NCBI GenBank assembly: GCA_030068145.1
Contig: JAPJBO010000454.1
Span: 115,778-179,777 of the forward strand
Source of the DNA: Diplonema papillatum
Lineage: Eukaryota; Euglenozoa; Diplonemea; Diplonemida; Diplonemidae
DNA: 64,000 nucleotides
Direction: 5' to 3'
Numbering within the stretch: the stretch's first letter is position 1; each line of letters opens with the position of its first letter. A program made the position numbers and the translations under genes. The notes below the pieces were generated by a model. That model worked only from the letters and a program-made list of their open reading frames with translations. It was not told the DNA's origin and did no database searches. Shown in pieces: positions 1-10,425 of the stretch.

Positions 1-295
1 CTCCATCTTTCGTCAGGTCGAACGGAGGGGGAAACGCGGCGGAATGGGCGAAAACATGTTGAAAACGGCTCACTACGCCTTGTTGCTCTTGCTCCTCGGC
101 TGGCTGTGGGGCGTCGAAGGGGTCTGCCCGGTGTTGTCGAGCCTGTCCGACCCGGCGGCGCTGTGCGCCGCGATGCGGGCGGCGCCGTGCCTGTCGTGGG
201 CGGGCGGCGCGGGGCCCCGGATCGACTACAACATCAGCTGCACGATTCCCGGCGACTCGCAGTTCGAGCTGACGTGCGCCGTCGAGGCGGCATGA
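1..295 (+). pseudogene. 5'-end fragment of the secreted beta-helix gene
   Basis: From base 1 this segment nearly repeats bases 802-1082, which hold the leader and first codons of the intact gene at 846. It encodes the same signal peptide (MLKTAHYALLLLLLGW) and about 80 residues, then leaves the homology at about 283 and stops at 293-295 (TGA). The start is cut by the window edge only upstream of the ATG at 44. It is a truncated tandem copy; a short secreted product is possible but unsupported. Confidence 0.75.
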
Positions 296-640
296 TGTGT
301 CGAACAGCAGCAGGGTCAAACATTCATCGTGTTTTCTGACAGCCAGGCGTGCGTCAAAATAGTTCACGCTGCCCTAGCCACTGGAAAAACAGTGTAGTGA
401 CTATACAACATCAGCTGCACGATTCCCGGCGACTCGCAGTTCGAGCTGACGTGCGCCGGCGCCGCGCCGCTGCCGCTCTGGGCGCTCGACGTCCTCGTCG
501 AGGCGGCATGATGTGTCGATCAGCAGCGGGGTCAAAATCAAGTATTGATAGTGTTCTCTGACAGCCAGGCGCGTGTCAAAATAACTCACGGTGCCCTAGC
601 CATTGGAAAAACAGTGTAGTGACTAGTCATCTTGCTGGTG
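279..640 (+). repeat. Tandem partial copies of a beta-helix coding segment and spacer
   Basis: Bases 405-505 repeat coding bases about 1030-1125 of the intact gene (the segment encoding NISCTIPGDSQFELTC). A following AT-rich spacer beginning GGCGGCATGATGTGTCGA occurs twice, at about 286 and 504. Spacer-like sequence (GGAAAAACAGTGTAGTGAC and onward) has a diverged relative near 47590-47990. The segment records two rounds of local duplication. Confidence 0.7.
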
Positions 641-845
641 AAAATGGAGCAGTTGCATTAGTCATATGACCTAGGAAGACCAGTAGTAAATGACTAGTGA
701 ATGGCATGACTAGTGTACCGTGGTGTTCCCTCCCCCCTCCCCTTTACGACTTTACGACTAAAATGCAAGGGACCCTCTCAAACCTATCCTCTGCACCTCT
801 TTATCCATCTTTCGTCAGGTCGAACGGAGGGGGAAACGCGGCGGA

Positions 846-2618
846 ATGGGCGAGAACATGTTGAAAACGGCTCACTACGCCTTGTTGCTCTTGGTCCTCG
901 GCTGGCTGTGGGGCGTCGAAGGGGTCTGCCCGGTGTTGTCGAGCCTGTCCGACCCGGCGGCGCTGTGCGCCGCGATGCGGGCGGCGCCGTGCCTGTCGTG
1001 GGCGGGCGGCGCGGGGCCCCGGATCGACTACAACATCAGCTGCACGATTCCCGGCGACTCGCAGTTCGAGCTGACGTGCGCCGGCGCAGCGCCGCTGCCG
1101 CTCTGGGCGCTCGACGTCCTCGTCGAAGCCGGTGCGAATTTCACGGTGAAGCGGTGCGCAATTACCCAGTTCGTCCGAATCCACGGCAGCGGCCGCCTTC
1201 TGCTGGAAGACGTCACCGTGCGCGGTGGCCTGTATCTCTCCGGCCTGCCAAACGCGACGCTGGACAGACTCGTCGTCGAAGTCGAACCCGGAGGGCAGTT
1301 TTCCGCAGCCGACGCAACCGTCCACGCGACTTCGCTGATAGTACGCGGGGTGGGGCAGTCCACGCAGAACTCCGAGGCATGCTTCACCGTCACCAACGCG
1401 TCGCTCACCGCCGACACGCTGAACGTGTCGGACTGCGCCGCGAGCAACCGGAACCTGCTCGTGCGGGACGGCGCGTTGGAGGTTGCAACCTTCGATCTCC
1501 GCAACTGCAACGCGCAATACATGACCGCTTTGTTCATGCGGTCGGCGTTGCATTTCACCGAGTGGATTGTTGAAGACATGCGCTCCGCGGGGTTCGCGGT
1601 AGCGCAGACCCAGGACTGCCGCATCGTCGCCGAAACAGCGTCGTTCAGCCGCTGTTCGGGGTCGATGACGGTGCTTTCGCTGACGGGAAAGAGCTCGGTT
1701 TCGTCCTTCGGGATTCTGCTGCTCGCAGGGAACATCGTTTTCGGCACCGTGCTGGAGATTTCGGCGGGGCATGTCGGCGTGCATGCGCTCGTGTCCCGGT
1801 GCAGCGTTCGCGATCGGTCGTCACCGTACACGTCGAAGGCGCTGGAAGTGCACTGCCGCAGCGCGAGGATCACGGTTGGGGAGTGGGCAGTGGACCTGAA
1901 TGACGGAGGCCCCAGCGTTGCGCTCACCGACTGCCCGGAGCTCCACGAAAACCGCAGCGTCGTCCACGCAGACGCGCCGCATTCCTTCACGGACGCGTTT
2001 GCCAACCCCGTCGAGCCTTCGCGGGGGTTCTGCGGGCACGCCTGCGATGCGAACTACCCAGCAGGGTTCGCGGTCCGCATCGCCTACAGCGTTGATCCCG
2101 TCGTGTCCGAGCGTCTCGACTCTACCGGCGCGTTTGCTGATGCAGGGTTTCCGCTGTCCCTCGTTAACATCCCGCGGAGTCTGTCGGACGGTGCTGTCGT
2201 GCACCAGACCCCGATGGGCAACCTACTAGGCGGGCAGCGCGTTGAATTCGAATGCTGCCCAGGCAGCCAGCCGTGCGAGTTCTTCGTCAGCCTGTACAGC
2301 TGCGCCGGGTGCGCGGAAGCGAGCGACGGGGGGCTGTGGCCCGGGTTGCTCGAGAACGAAGCTGACTGGCAGAGGGGGCCCTGCGCGCCGTCGTTCAGAT
2401 ACCTCGACGAGGACGTGCTGCACCCGATGGCCACGTTCCGGGCCCAGGTCGAGGCTGGGGACAGTCTGGCGCTCGCTGCGGCGACGGACGGACTGCCTTT
2501 CGCAGCTTTCGCCCGGAGGATGCCGCCTGGCAGCTCCCCCCCCAGCTGGTGCCCAAGGACTGTGGCATTCGGGCCTCACATGCCTTCCACGTGCTCCGAC
2601 CACTGCTTCGTCTATTAG
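846..2618 (+). CDS. Secreted beta-helix-like Cys-rich protein, copy 1
   Basis: A 590-residue single ORF. Residues about 5-26 form a clear signal peptide (MLKTAHYALLLLVLGWLWG) with probable cleavage before VCP; ATG 861 is an alternative start. Residues about 90-330 are a run of short strands with regularly spaced L-x-V-x turns and N-x-S/T sites, as expected of a right-handed parallel beta-helix (pectin-lyase-like fold; fold inferred). Residues about 390-590 are a Cys-rich module with FCGHACDANYP, a CCPGSQPCEFF motif and a terminal PSTCSDHCFVY. I see no transmembrane segment or catalytic motif. The closest relative in the window is the gene at 33077, colinear over its whole length. Extracellular or cell-surface location is inferred; function is unknown. 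Confidence 0.85.
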   Translation: MGENMLKTAHYALLLLVLGWLWGVEGVCPVLSSLSDPAALCAAMRAAPCLSWAGGAGPRIDYNISCTIPGDSQFELTCAGAAPLPLWALDVLVEAGANFTVKRCAITQFVRIHGSGRLLLEDVTVRGGLYLSGLPNATLDRLVVEVEPGGQFSAADATVHATSLIVRGVGQSTQNSEACFTVTNASLTADTLNVSDCAASNRNLLVRDGALEVATFDLRNCNAQYMTALFMRSALHFTEWIVEDMRSAGFAVAQTQDCRIVAETASFSRCSGSMTVLSLTGKSSVSSFGILLLAGNIVFGTVLEISAGHVGVHALVSRCSVRDRSSPYTSKALEVHCRSARITVGEWAVDLNDGGPSVALTDCPELHENRSVVHADAPHSFTDAFANPVEPSRGFCGHACDANYPAGFAVRIAYSVDPVVSERLDSTGAFADAGFPLSLVNIPRSLSDGAVVHQTPMGNLLGGQRVEFECCPGSQPCEFFVSLYSCAGCAEASDGGLWPGLLENEADWQRGPCAPSFRYLDEDVLHPMATFRAQVEAGDSLALAAATDGLPFAAFARRMPPGSSPPSWCPRTVAFGPHMPSTCSDHCFVY

Positions 2619-3243
2619 CCGGATCGGCTTTGGACTGGTAGACGAAGGACGACCGCCGCATTGCGGGTCTTTAACCGGCCGGTAGATTCGGCCTTTGTAG
2701 TTTGCCTGCGAATGCTGCGTGGCAATTCGGCATATTCCTTTTGGAAACGCATCTGCTTCGTGGAGGCAATCCTTGAGGGGACAGCCGGTTGCGAAATCTC
2801 AAAGGGGCTAGTGTGGTACTCATCGGCATGCCGATGAGTACTCCCCACTATCGCAACAGCATTCCGATCTCAAGGTCGCTCAAAGTGCTGTAACTACCGA
2901 ACCACGTGTTGAACGGACGTAAGGCCATGCGGGTCTACCCCTACACGACACGAAACCCAAACACAGTAGATCAAAAAGTCCTGAGTCAGAAGACAGGAAT
3001 TGGAGCTGGCGTCTTCTGGCCTCTCGCACTGGCTTGGCTACCTGGGGCTTGTGCTGACCCCTTCCTCCGGTCGGCTCGTGCATCTCCATCTGAAAACAAA
3101 GGGTGAAACCAACCGACCACTGCTTCGTCTATTAGCCGGATCGGCTTTGGACTGGTAGACGAAGGACGACCGCCGCATTGCGGGTCTTTAACCGGCCGGT
3201 AGATTCGGCCTTTGTAGTTTGCCTGCGAATGCTGCGTGGCAAT
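2596..3243 (+). repeat. Duplicated 3' end of beta-helix gene copy 1
   Basis: Bases 2596-2726 (last codons, stop and 3' flank) recur almost unchanged at 3112-3243. Between them lie a fragment of repeat B (about 2722-2850) and a fragment of repeat A (2884-3000). The same arrangement, gene 3' end followed by repeat A and another gene 3' end, is expanded five-fold at the second paralogue (34.9-36.9 kb). Confidence 0.8.
2884..3000 (+). repeat. Repeat A fragment (inner part)
   Basis: Carries the internal repeat A sequence (GTGCTGTAACTACCGAACCA through GGTCTACCCCTACACGAC and the later GTCCTGAGT block), matching the full copy at 58952-59195. Both termini are missing. Confidence 0.7.
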
Positions 3244-3258
3244 CCAGCGTATTTCTTT

Positions 3259-3385
3259 TACATAAGCGCCAGCTCGAAAGGAAATGCTCGCCGATGCTGC
3301 CCGACGAAGAACAGAAGGGATCCCAAGTGCTGTAACTACCGAACCGCGTGTTGAACGGACGTGGTCTGCCCCTACACGACAAGAC
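3259..3385 (+). repeat. Repeat A fragment (5' half)
   Basis: Starts ACATAAGCGCCAGCTCG and contains GGAAATGCTCGCCGATGCTG, then runs through the shared core to CTACACGACAAGAC. The 3' terminus is absent. Confidence 0.75.
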
Positions 3386-3863
3386 GTCGTAACCTGGCGG
3401 AATTCTTGAAGGGAACACGTCTGCACATGTTTGCGGAAACCGAACCACCAAAACGAGAATAGGTGAGTTGCAGCTCTTGACAAAAGATAGATGGAAAAAA
3501 GAAGGTGTTTTTATTCTTCGCTTTTTCTCACGAACGAGGGGGTCGGTCCTGCTTTTGGCTTTGTAGGTTCTCCCGACTCCCCAATCCGTGGTTAGCACAA
3601 AATCGAGAGGTCTAGTCAACTATTCCCTGCAGTATTAACATACTTTCAAGAAAGAAACGGACTCGCACCACCTTCGGTGGGCGAGTGGCGAAGCTTGGAA
3701 TGCAGCACTTCACAACAACCAATCCGTCCCGCGCCATCGAACAGCGACAATTACCGAAAGGAAATCGCGAAATAATGCGACGTAAAAGCAAACGGGCAGA
3801 GGAAACCACTGACCCGGAGCCAAAGCCGCGAGCGAAGCGAACTCAATCAAAAATTCAAAATGC

Positions 3864-3901
<38 letters not shown>

Positions 3902-4171
3902 AATCTGTACGTCCATTCGGAATCGTCGGAAACACAAAAAAGGCAAGAACGCTAACCAAACAACATCCGCCGGTAGAGAAACCTTGCCTAAAGAAATCAT
4001 CTGCCTTCGGGTAGGCTAGTCTGACACTAGTGGTCGTCGGGGGAAAAAAAGACAGACGCTTCGTTTTGTTTCGTGCGTGCCGGTTGGTCGTTTCCCACTT
4101 GTATTTACCCCGCACGGTCGAACTGCAGCAATTTGCTCGAGCTGAAGTCCGGCATCAACTGCGGGTGTGAC
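3386..4171. other. Non-genic stretch with poly(A) run
   Basis: No supported gene. It holds an uninterrupted run of 35 A at 3865-3899 and, at about 3971-4050, one copy of a dispersed repeat (GCCGGTAGAG...GCCTTCGGGTAGGCT, with a small hairpin) that recurs at 28211-28300 and 45732-45805. Confidence 0.6.
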
Positions 4172-4430
4172 CACACCCGGAAATAGGGTGTGAAATAGGG
4201 TGTGCACAACCGGAAATAGGTGTGAAATAGGGTGTGCACAACCGGAAATAGGGTGTGAAATAGGGTGTGCACAACCGGAAATAGGGTGTGAAATAGGGTG
4301 TGCACAACCGGAAATAGGGTGTGAAAGAGGGTGTGCACAACCGGAAATAGGGTGTGAAATAGGGTGTGCACAACCGGAAATAGGGTGTGCACACCCTATT
4401 TCACATTCTATTTCCGGGTGTGGCACACCC
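4172..4430. repeat. 33-bp minisatellite ending in an inverted unit
   Basis: About six tandem units containing CCGGAAATAGGGTGTG and GAAATAGGGTGTGCAC. The last units, about 4375-4430, are inverted relative to the array (GGGTGTGCACACCC followed by CTATTTCC), so the end can fold into a hairpin. Reading frames across it are by-products of the repeat. Confidence 0.9.
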
Positions 4431-4512
4431 GCTCTTTGGAGAGTCTGGTTTCACTCGAGCAAAAGTTGCTGGCGTTCACCGGAACGTGTCAGTTAGACTT
4501 TGGCGGACAATG

Positions 4513-6091
4513 TCCGGCATGGGGTCTCGAGCCTCATGGGGTCTCGAGCCTTATGGGGTCTCGAGCCTTAAGGGGTCTCGAGCCTTAAGGGTCTCGAGCC
4601 TTAGAGCCTTATGGGGTCTTATGGGGTCTCGAGCCTTATGGGGTCTCGAGCCTTATGGGGTCTCGAGCCTTATGGGGTCTTATGGGGTCTCGAGCCTTAT
4701 GGGGTCTCGAGCCTTATGGGGTCTCGAGCCTTATGGGGTCTCGAGCCTTATGGGGTCTCGAGCCTTATGGGGTCTCGAGCCTTATGGGGTCTCGAGCCTT
4801 ATGGGGTCTCGAGCCTTATGGGGTCTCGAGCCTTATGGGGTCTCGAGCCTTATGGGGTCTCGAGCCTTATGGGGTCTTTATGGGGTCTCGAGCCTTATGG
4901 GGTCTCGAGCCTTATGGGGTCTCGAGCCTTATGGGGTCTCGAGCCTTATGGGGTCTCGAGCCTTATGGGGTCTCGAGCCTTATGGGGTCTTATGGGGTCT
5001 CGAGCCTTATGGGGTCTCGAGCCTTATGGGGTCTTATGGGGTCTCGAGCCTTATGGGGTTTTGAGCCTTATGGGGTCTTATGGGGTCTCGAGCCTTATGG
5101 GGTCTCGAGCCTTATGGGGTCTTATGGGGTCTCGAGCCTTATGGGGTCTCGAGCCTTATGGGGTCTTATGGGGTCTCGAGCCTTATGGGGTCTCGAGCCT
5201 TATGGGGTCTCGAGCCTTATGGGGTCTCGAGCCTTATGGGGTCTCGAGCCTTATGGGGTCTTATGGGGTCTCGAGCCTTATGGGGTCTCGAGCCTTATGG
5301 GGTCTCGAGCCTTATGGGGTCTCGAGCCTTATGGGGTCTCGAGCCTTATGGGGTCTCGAGCCTTATGGGGTCTCGAGCCTTATGGGGTCTTATGGGGTCT
5401 CGAGCCTTATGGGGTCTCGAGCCTTATGGGGTCTCGGGCCTTAGCCTGGGGTCTCGAGCCTTATGGGGTCTCGAGCCTTATGGGGTCTCGAGCCTTATGG
5501 GGTCTTATGGGGTCTCGAGCCTTATGGGGTCTCGAGCCTTATGGGGTCTCGAGCCTTATGGGGTCTCGAGCCTTATGGGGTCTTATGGGGTCTCGAGCCT
5601 TATGGGGTCTTATGGGCCTTATGGGGTCTCGAGCTTATGGGCCTTATGGGGTCTCGAGCCTTATGGGGTCTTATGGGGTCTCGAGCCTTATGGGGTCTCG
5701 AGCCTTATGGGGTCTCGAGCCTTATGGGGTCTTATGGGGTCTCGAGCCTTATGGGGTCTTATGGGGTCTCGAGCCTTATGGGGTCTTATGGGGTCTCGAG
5801 CCTTATGGGGTCTCGAGCCTTATGGGGTCTCGAGCCTTATGGGGTCTCGAGCCTTATGGGGTCTTATGGGGTCTCGAGCCTTATGGGGTCTCGAGCCTTA
5901 TGGGGTCTTCGAGCCTCGAGCCTTATGGGGTCTCGAGCCTTATGGGGTCTTAGTGGGGTCTCGAGCCTTATGGGGTCTCGAGCCTTATGGGGTCTTATGG
6001 GGTCTCGAGCCTTATGGGGTCTTATGGGGTCTCGAGCCTTATGGGGTCTTATGGGGTCTTATGGGGTCTCGAGCCTTATGGGGTCTTATGC
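4513..6091. repeat. Mixed 17-bp/10-bp tandem array
   Basis: About 1.58 kb built of two units: a long one, GGGGTCTCGAGCCTTAT (17 bp), and a short one, GGGGTCTTAT (10 bp). The short unit is the long one minus CGAGCCT, a deletion between two CT dinucleotides. Runs of long units are interrupted irregularly by single short units. Neither unit creates a plus-strand stop, so frames of up to 432 codons stay open; this is not evidence of coding. Confidence 0.95.
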
Positions 6092-6120
6092 AAGGAAGAT
6101 AAAATACACTGACTCAGCCT

Positions 6121-6298
6121 GAATAAAATAGAATAAAATAAAATACAATAAAATACACTAAAATACAATAAAATACAATAAAATACAATAAAATACAATA
6201 AAATACAATAAAATACACTAAAATACAATAAAATACAATAAAATACAATAAAATACAGTAAAATACAATAAAATACAATAAAATACAATAAAATACAA
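6121..6298. repeat. 10-bp A-rich tandem array
   Basis: Units of AAAATACAAT with variants ending CACT or CAGT, preceded by a few GAATAAAATA units. Confidence 0.95.
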
Positions 6299-7178
6299 GC
6301 ACCCGGTAACAGTAGCAGTTCTTCAGGTTTGCACCCTGGGCCAAAAGTCTCGCTACATTTTGTTACCGTTTTGTAGACTTCCTTTGCTGCTGTTGGTTTT
6401 AGGGTGCCACAGCATTCTACTCGTACCTAATTGTTGAAAATGCTCAGGAAAATTAGGCGTCGTTTCACACCTGGGTCCAGCAACAGCATCTTGTTATGAC
6501 TTTTTGCGCTTTGCTTTACCTACAGGACAGTGCTCGCAAGTGCAAAAAGTACTTTGCGTGAATGTAACATGATTCCTATGCGTTCTGCTGGATGTTCTGC
6601 TGGAATGTACAGACTGGCTAATTTACCGGTTTGTTTTGGGTTAACCCCTAAAAATGTGTGAACTTGCACTCTAAAAAAAATTTCCCCTGTTGAAGTTGCT
6701 TAAACTGTGGGTAGACAGTGCCCATCAAAATTGAACCATACCACGTGTATATTATTTTTCAAATTTTCGGGTAGCCACTTGACCCGTAGGCCCGTGGCTC
6801 TGCAGTACCGCCGAACACGTGAAGCTTGGCTCCCGTGTAGCAGGCTTTCCCTGGTACCTGTCGTCGGGGGGGAAAAAAAAAGGCTTAATACTCACCCTGC
6901 ATTAGTAAGCCGGCCCACCCCCTATTTCTTGGAACTGCATCGCGAATGTGTTCGTGGTGTCGGCCCCAGGAGTCTTTTTTGGCTAGCCAAAGAGAGTAAA
7001 AGAGTGAAAGAGTACGCACAGCAGTGAGCAGAGAAGAGAACGAGTGTAAAAGAACGGAGGTAGGCCTTTTCCTTATCCCTCAAAACCAGCACCAATAACA
7101 ACGACCCACCCCCTATTTCTTGGAACTGCATCGAATTTCCTGCCGCAGTGAATCGCAGTCCACCCCATACGTGTTTCA
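6299..7178. other. Non-genic stretch with an inverted repeat-H fragment
   Basis: No gene seen. Bases about 6767-6862 are the reverse complement of 13725-13790 (repeat H). The block CCACCCCCTATTTCTTGGAACTGCATCG occurs twice, at about 6916 and 7107, flanking a purine-rich segment. Confidence 0.5.
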
Positions 7179-7292
7179 CATAAGCGCCAGCTTGAAAGGA
7201 AATGCTCGACGATGCTGCCCGACAAAGAACAGAAGGGATCCCAAGTGCAGTAACTACCGCACCACGTGTTGAACGGACGTGAGGTCATGCAG
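7179..7292 (+). repeat. Repeat A fragment abutting the 13-bp satellite
   Basis: Runs from ACATAAGCGCCAGCTTG to GAGGTCATGC. It breaks off at the point where the other copies continue into GGGTCTACCCC, and the 13-mer satellite starts at once. Confidence 0.75.
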
Positions 7293-9450
7293 TAGACCCT
7301 GCAGCTAGACCCTGCAGCTAGACCCTGCAGCTAGACCCTGCAGCTAGACCCTGCAGCTAGACCCTGCAGCTAGACCCTGCAGCTAGACCCTGCAGCTAGA
7401 CCCTGCAGCTAGACCCTGCAGCTAGACCCTGCAGCTAGACCCTGCAGCTAGACCCTGCAGCTAGACCCTGCAGCTAGACCCTGCAGCTAGACCCTGCAGC
7501 TAGACCCTGCAGCTAGACCCTGCAGCTAGACCCTGCAGCTAGACCCTGCAGCTAGACCCTGCAGCTAGACCCTGCAGCTAGACCCTGCAGCTAGACCCTG
7601 CAGCTAGACCCTGCAGCTAGACCCTGCAGCTAGACCCTGCAGCTAGACCCTGCAGCTAGACCCTGCAGCTAGACCCTGCAGCTAGACCCTGCAGCTAGAC
7701 CCTGCAGCTAGACCCTGCAGCTAGACCCTGCAGCTAGACCCTGCAGCTAGACCCTGCAGCTAGACCCTGCAGCTAGACCCTGCAGCTAGACCCTGCAGCT
7801 AGACCCTGCAGCTAGACCCTGCAGCTAGACCCTGCAGCTAGACCCTGCAGCTAGACCCTGCAGCTAGACCCTGCAGCTAGACCCTGCAGCTAGACCCTGC
7901 AGCTAGACCCTGCAGCTAGACCCTGCAGCTAGACCCTGCAGCTAGACCCTGCAGCTAGACCCTGCAGCTAGACCCTGCAGCTAGACCCTGCAGCTAGACC
8001 CTGCAGCTAGACCCTGCAGCTAGACCCTGCAGCTAGACCCTGCAGCTAGACCCTGCAGCTAGACCCTGCAGCTAGACCCTGCAGCTAGACCCTGCAGCTA
8101 GACCCTGCAGCTAGACCCTGCAGCTAGACCCTGCAGCTAGACCCTGCAGCTAGACCCTGCAGCTAGACCCTGCAGCTAGACCCTGCAGCTAGACCCTGCA
8201 GCTAGACCCTGCAGCTAGACCCTGCAGCTAGACCCTGCAGCTAGACCCTGCAGCTAGACCCTGCAGCTAGACCCTGCAGCTAGACCCTGCAGCTAGACCC
8301 TGCAGCTAGACCCTGCAGCTAGACCCTGCAGCTAGACCCTGCAGCTAGACCCTGCAGCTAGACCCTGCAGCTAGACCCTGCAGCTAGACCCTGCAGCTAG
8401 ACCCTGCAGCTAGACCCTGCAGCTAGACCCTGCAGCTAGACCCTGCAGCTAGACCCTGCAGCTAGACCCTGCAGCTAGACCCTGCAGCTAGACCCTGCAG
8501 CTAGACCCTGCAGCTAGACCCTGCAGCTAGACCCTGCAGCTAGACCCTGCAGCTAGACCCTGCAGCTAGACCCTGCAGCTAGACCCTGCAGCTAGACCCT
8601 GCAGCTAGACCCTGCAGCTAGACCCTGCAGCTAGACCCTGCAGCTAGACCCTGCAGCTAGACCCTGCAGCTAGACCCTGCAGCTAGACCCTGCAGCTAGA
8701 CCCTGCAGCTAGACCCTGCAGCTAGACCCTGCAGCTAGACCCTGCAGCTAGACCCTGCAGCTAGACCCTGCAGCTAGACCCTGCAGCTAGACCCTGCAGC
8801 TAGACCCTGCAGCTAGACCCTGCAGCTAGACCCTGCAGCTAGACCCTGCAGCTAGACCCTGCAGCTAGACCCTGCAGCTAGACCCTGCAGCTAGACCCTG
8901 CAGCTAGACCCTGCAGCTAGACCCTGCAGCTAGACCCTGCAGCTAGACCCTGCAGCTAGACCCTGCAGCTAGACCCTGCAGCTAGACCCTGCAGCTAGAC
9001 CCTGCAGCTAGACCCTGCAGCTAGACCCTGCAGCTAGACCCTGCAGCTAGACCCTGCAGCTAGACCCTGCAGCTAGACCCTGCAGCTAGACCCTGCAGCT
9101 AGACCCTGCAGCTAGACCCTGCAGCTAGACCCTGCAGCTAGACCCTGCAGCTAGACCCTGCAGCTAGACCCTGCAGCTAGACCCTGCAGCTAGACCCTGC
9201 AGCTAGACCCTGCAGCTAGACCCTGCAGCTAGACCCTGCAGCTAGACCCTGCAGCTAGACCCTGCAGCTAGACCCTGCAGCTAGACCCTGCAGCTAGACC
9301 CTGCAGCTAGACCCTGCAGCTAGACCCTGCAGCTAGACCCTGCAGCTAGACCCTGCAGCTAGACCCTGCAGCTAGACCCTGCAGCTAGACCCTGCAGCTA
9401 GACCCTGCAGCTAGACCCTGCAGCTAGACCCTGCAGCTAGACCCTGCAGC
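7293..9450. repeat. 13-bp satellite, 166 tandem copies
   Basis: 2158 bp, exactly 166 x 13, of TAGACCCTGCAGC. Comparing rows 780 bp apart shows no substitution or phase slip that I can see. Each unit holds CTGCAG, and junctions create CAGCTAG. Every plus frame contains stops, so it does not code. Confidence 0.97.
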
Positions 9451-9684
9451 GGCGGTGCGTCGCCCGGTCGTGTCTTGCCCGTGCCTTCGACTTCTCGCCG
9501 CTGCGTTGCCACCCCCCCCGTGGGTAGTGGGTCTGGGGTCGGAAGCTGCTGGTCAGGACACCCGCCTTCTCCCAGTGGCCGCGCTCTGGTCGCCCCATCC
9601 TTTGTTCGCCATCTTTTGGGCACGTGTGCCGTACGGCGGGCGATTTCGAACGCCCGCATCACCGCTTCGAAGGCCGTACTGGCA

Positions 9685-9975
9685 CGAGAGTTGTAGAATA
9701 GGTGGGAGGCCGCAACAATGAAATACCACTACTCTTGTTGTCGCTTTACTTATCCAATGCTGGGAAGACGGCAGCTGCTCCCTTGTGGGGTTAGGGTCTT
9801 GGGATCCGTAGCTTATCCGTTTCCAGCGACAAACGGGCTTCGGCACGCGAATCCTCGTTTGGAGACACCAGTCAGGTGGGGAGTTTGGCAGGGGCGGCAC
9901 ATGTGTTACACATTAACGCAGGTGTCCAAAGGCAAGCTCAGCGGGAACAGTAATCTCGCGTAGAGCATAAGGGCG
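9685..9975 (+). rRNA. LSU (28S) rRNA fragment, domains IV-V, pseudogene
   Basis: Sense-strand match to conserved eukaryotic LSU: GTAGAATAGGTGGGAGGCC, GAAATACCACTACTCTTG, GGTGGGGAGTTTGGC, ACGCAGGTGTCC and CTCGCGTAGAGCATAAG. Both ends are abrupt. About 50 bp (CGTAGCTTATCCG...) is re-duplicated at 9974-10015. Small changes from the copies at 46 and 55 kb (CCAAAGGC for CCTAAGGC) fit a decaying fragment. Confidence 0.85.
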
Positions 9976-10156
9976 TAGCTTATCCGTTTCCAGCGACAAA
10001 CGGGCTTCGGCTCGCGCAACTGCCGCAGGGACTGAAGGCTTACTCGAAATGTCCAGCATGCACCCGTCAAATTGCCCGCAACTGCCGGCATAGCTATCTG
10101 GCACCCCCAAGCACTTCATGTAGCCATGCCGCCTGCTGCTTTTTTTTTTTTTTTTT

Positions 10157-10425
10157 TGCATAAGCGCCAGCTTGGAAATAAATGCTCGACAAAGCTGCCA
10201 GACAAAGAGTCGAAGGGTATAAACTACCTAACAGGACGTGAGGCCACGCGGGTCTACCCCTACACGACAAGACACACAAACACAACACGGGGAAAAATAC
10301 TGAATGAAGTAACAACACAGCGAAGAACAAAACAGATCGTGTTTGTATCGCATTAGCCCCTCTACTCCTATTTTGTCTCCCTTCCATTCAGAGTCAAAGC
10401 AGCTTCGTCGAGTGTTTTCGAAAAC
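10157..10425 (+). mobile_element. Repeat A, near-complete inverted-repeat element
   Basis: Begins GCATAAGCGCCAGCTTGG with 5' terminus AAATGCTCGACAAAGCTGCC and ends in AAGCAGCTTCGTCGAGTGTT, an imperfect inverse. About 245-265 bp, non-coding. It sits beside a T-run at 10140-10157. Confidence 0.7.

Noticed and set aside
1028-2005. Long antisense ORF (325 codons) opposite the beta-helix gene
   Set aside because: A shadow of a GC-rich coding region; the plus frame has the signal peptide and a full-length paralogue.
4387-6122. Open frames of 219-432 codons (MGSRALWGLEPYG-type)
   Set aside because: They result from a stop-free 17/10-bp tandem array; all three frames encode the same cyclic peptide.
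4513-9450. CRISPR array
   Set aside because: Units are adjacent without unique spacers and the genome is eukaryotic.
7293-9450. Telomere repeat array
   Set aside because: TAGACCCTGCAGC is not a recognised telomere repeat, and the array is internal with unrelated sequence on both sides; a telomeric origin cannot be excluded but is unsupported.
9718-9963. Short ORFs over the LSU fragments (also 46115-46408 and 55790-56011)
   Set aside because: They are translations of rRNA-derived sequence.
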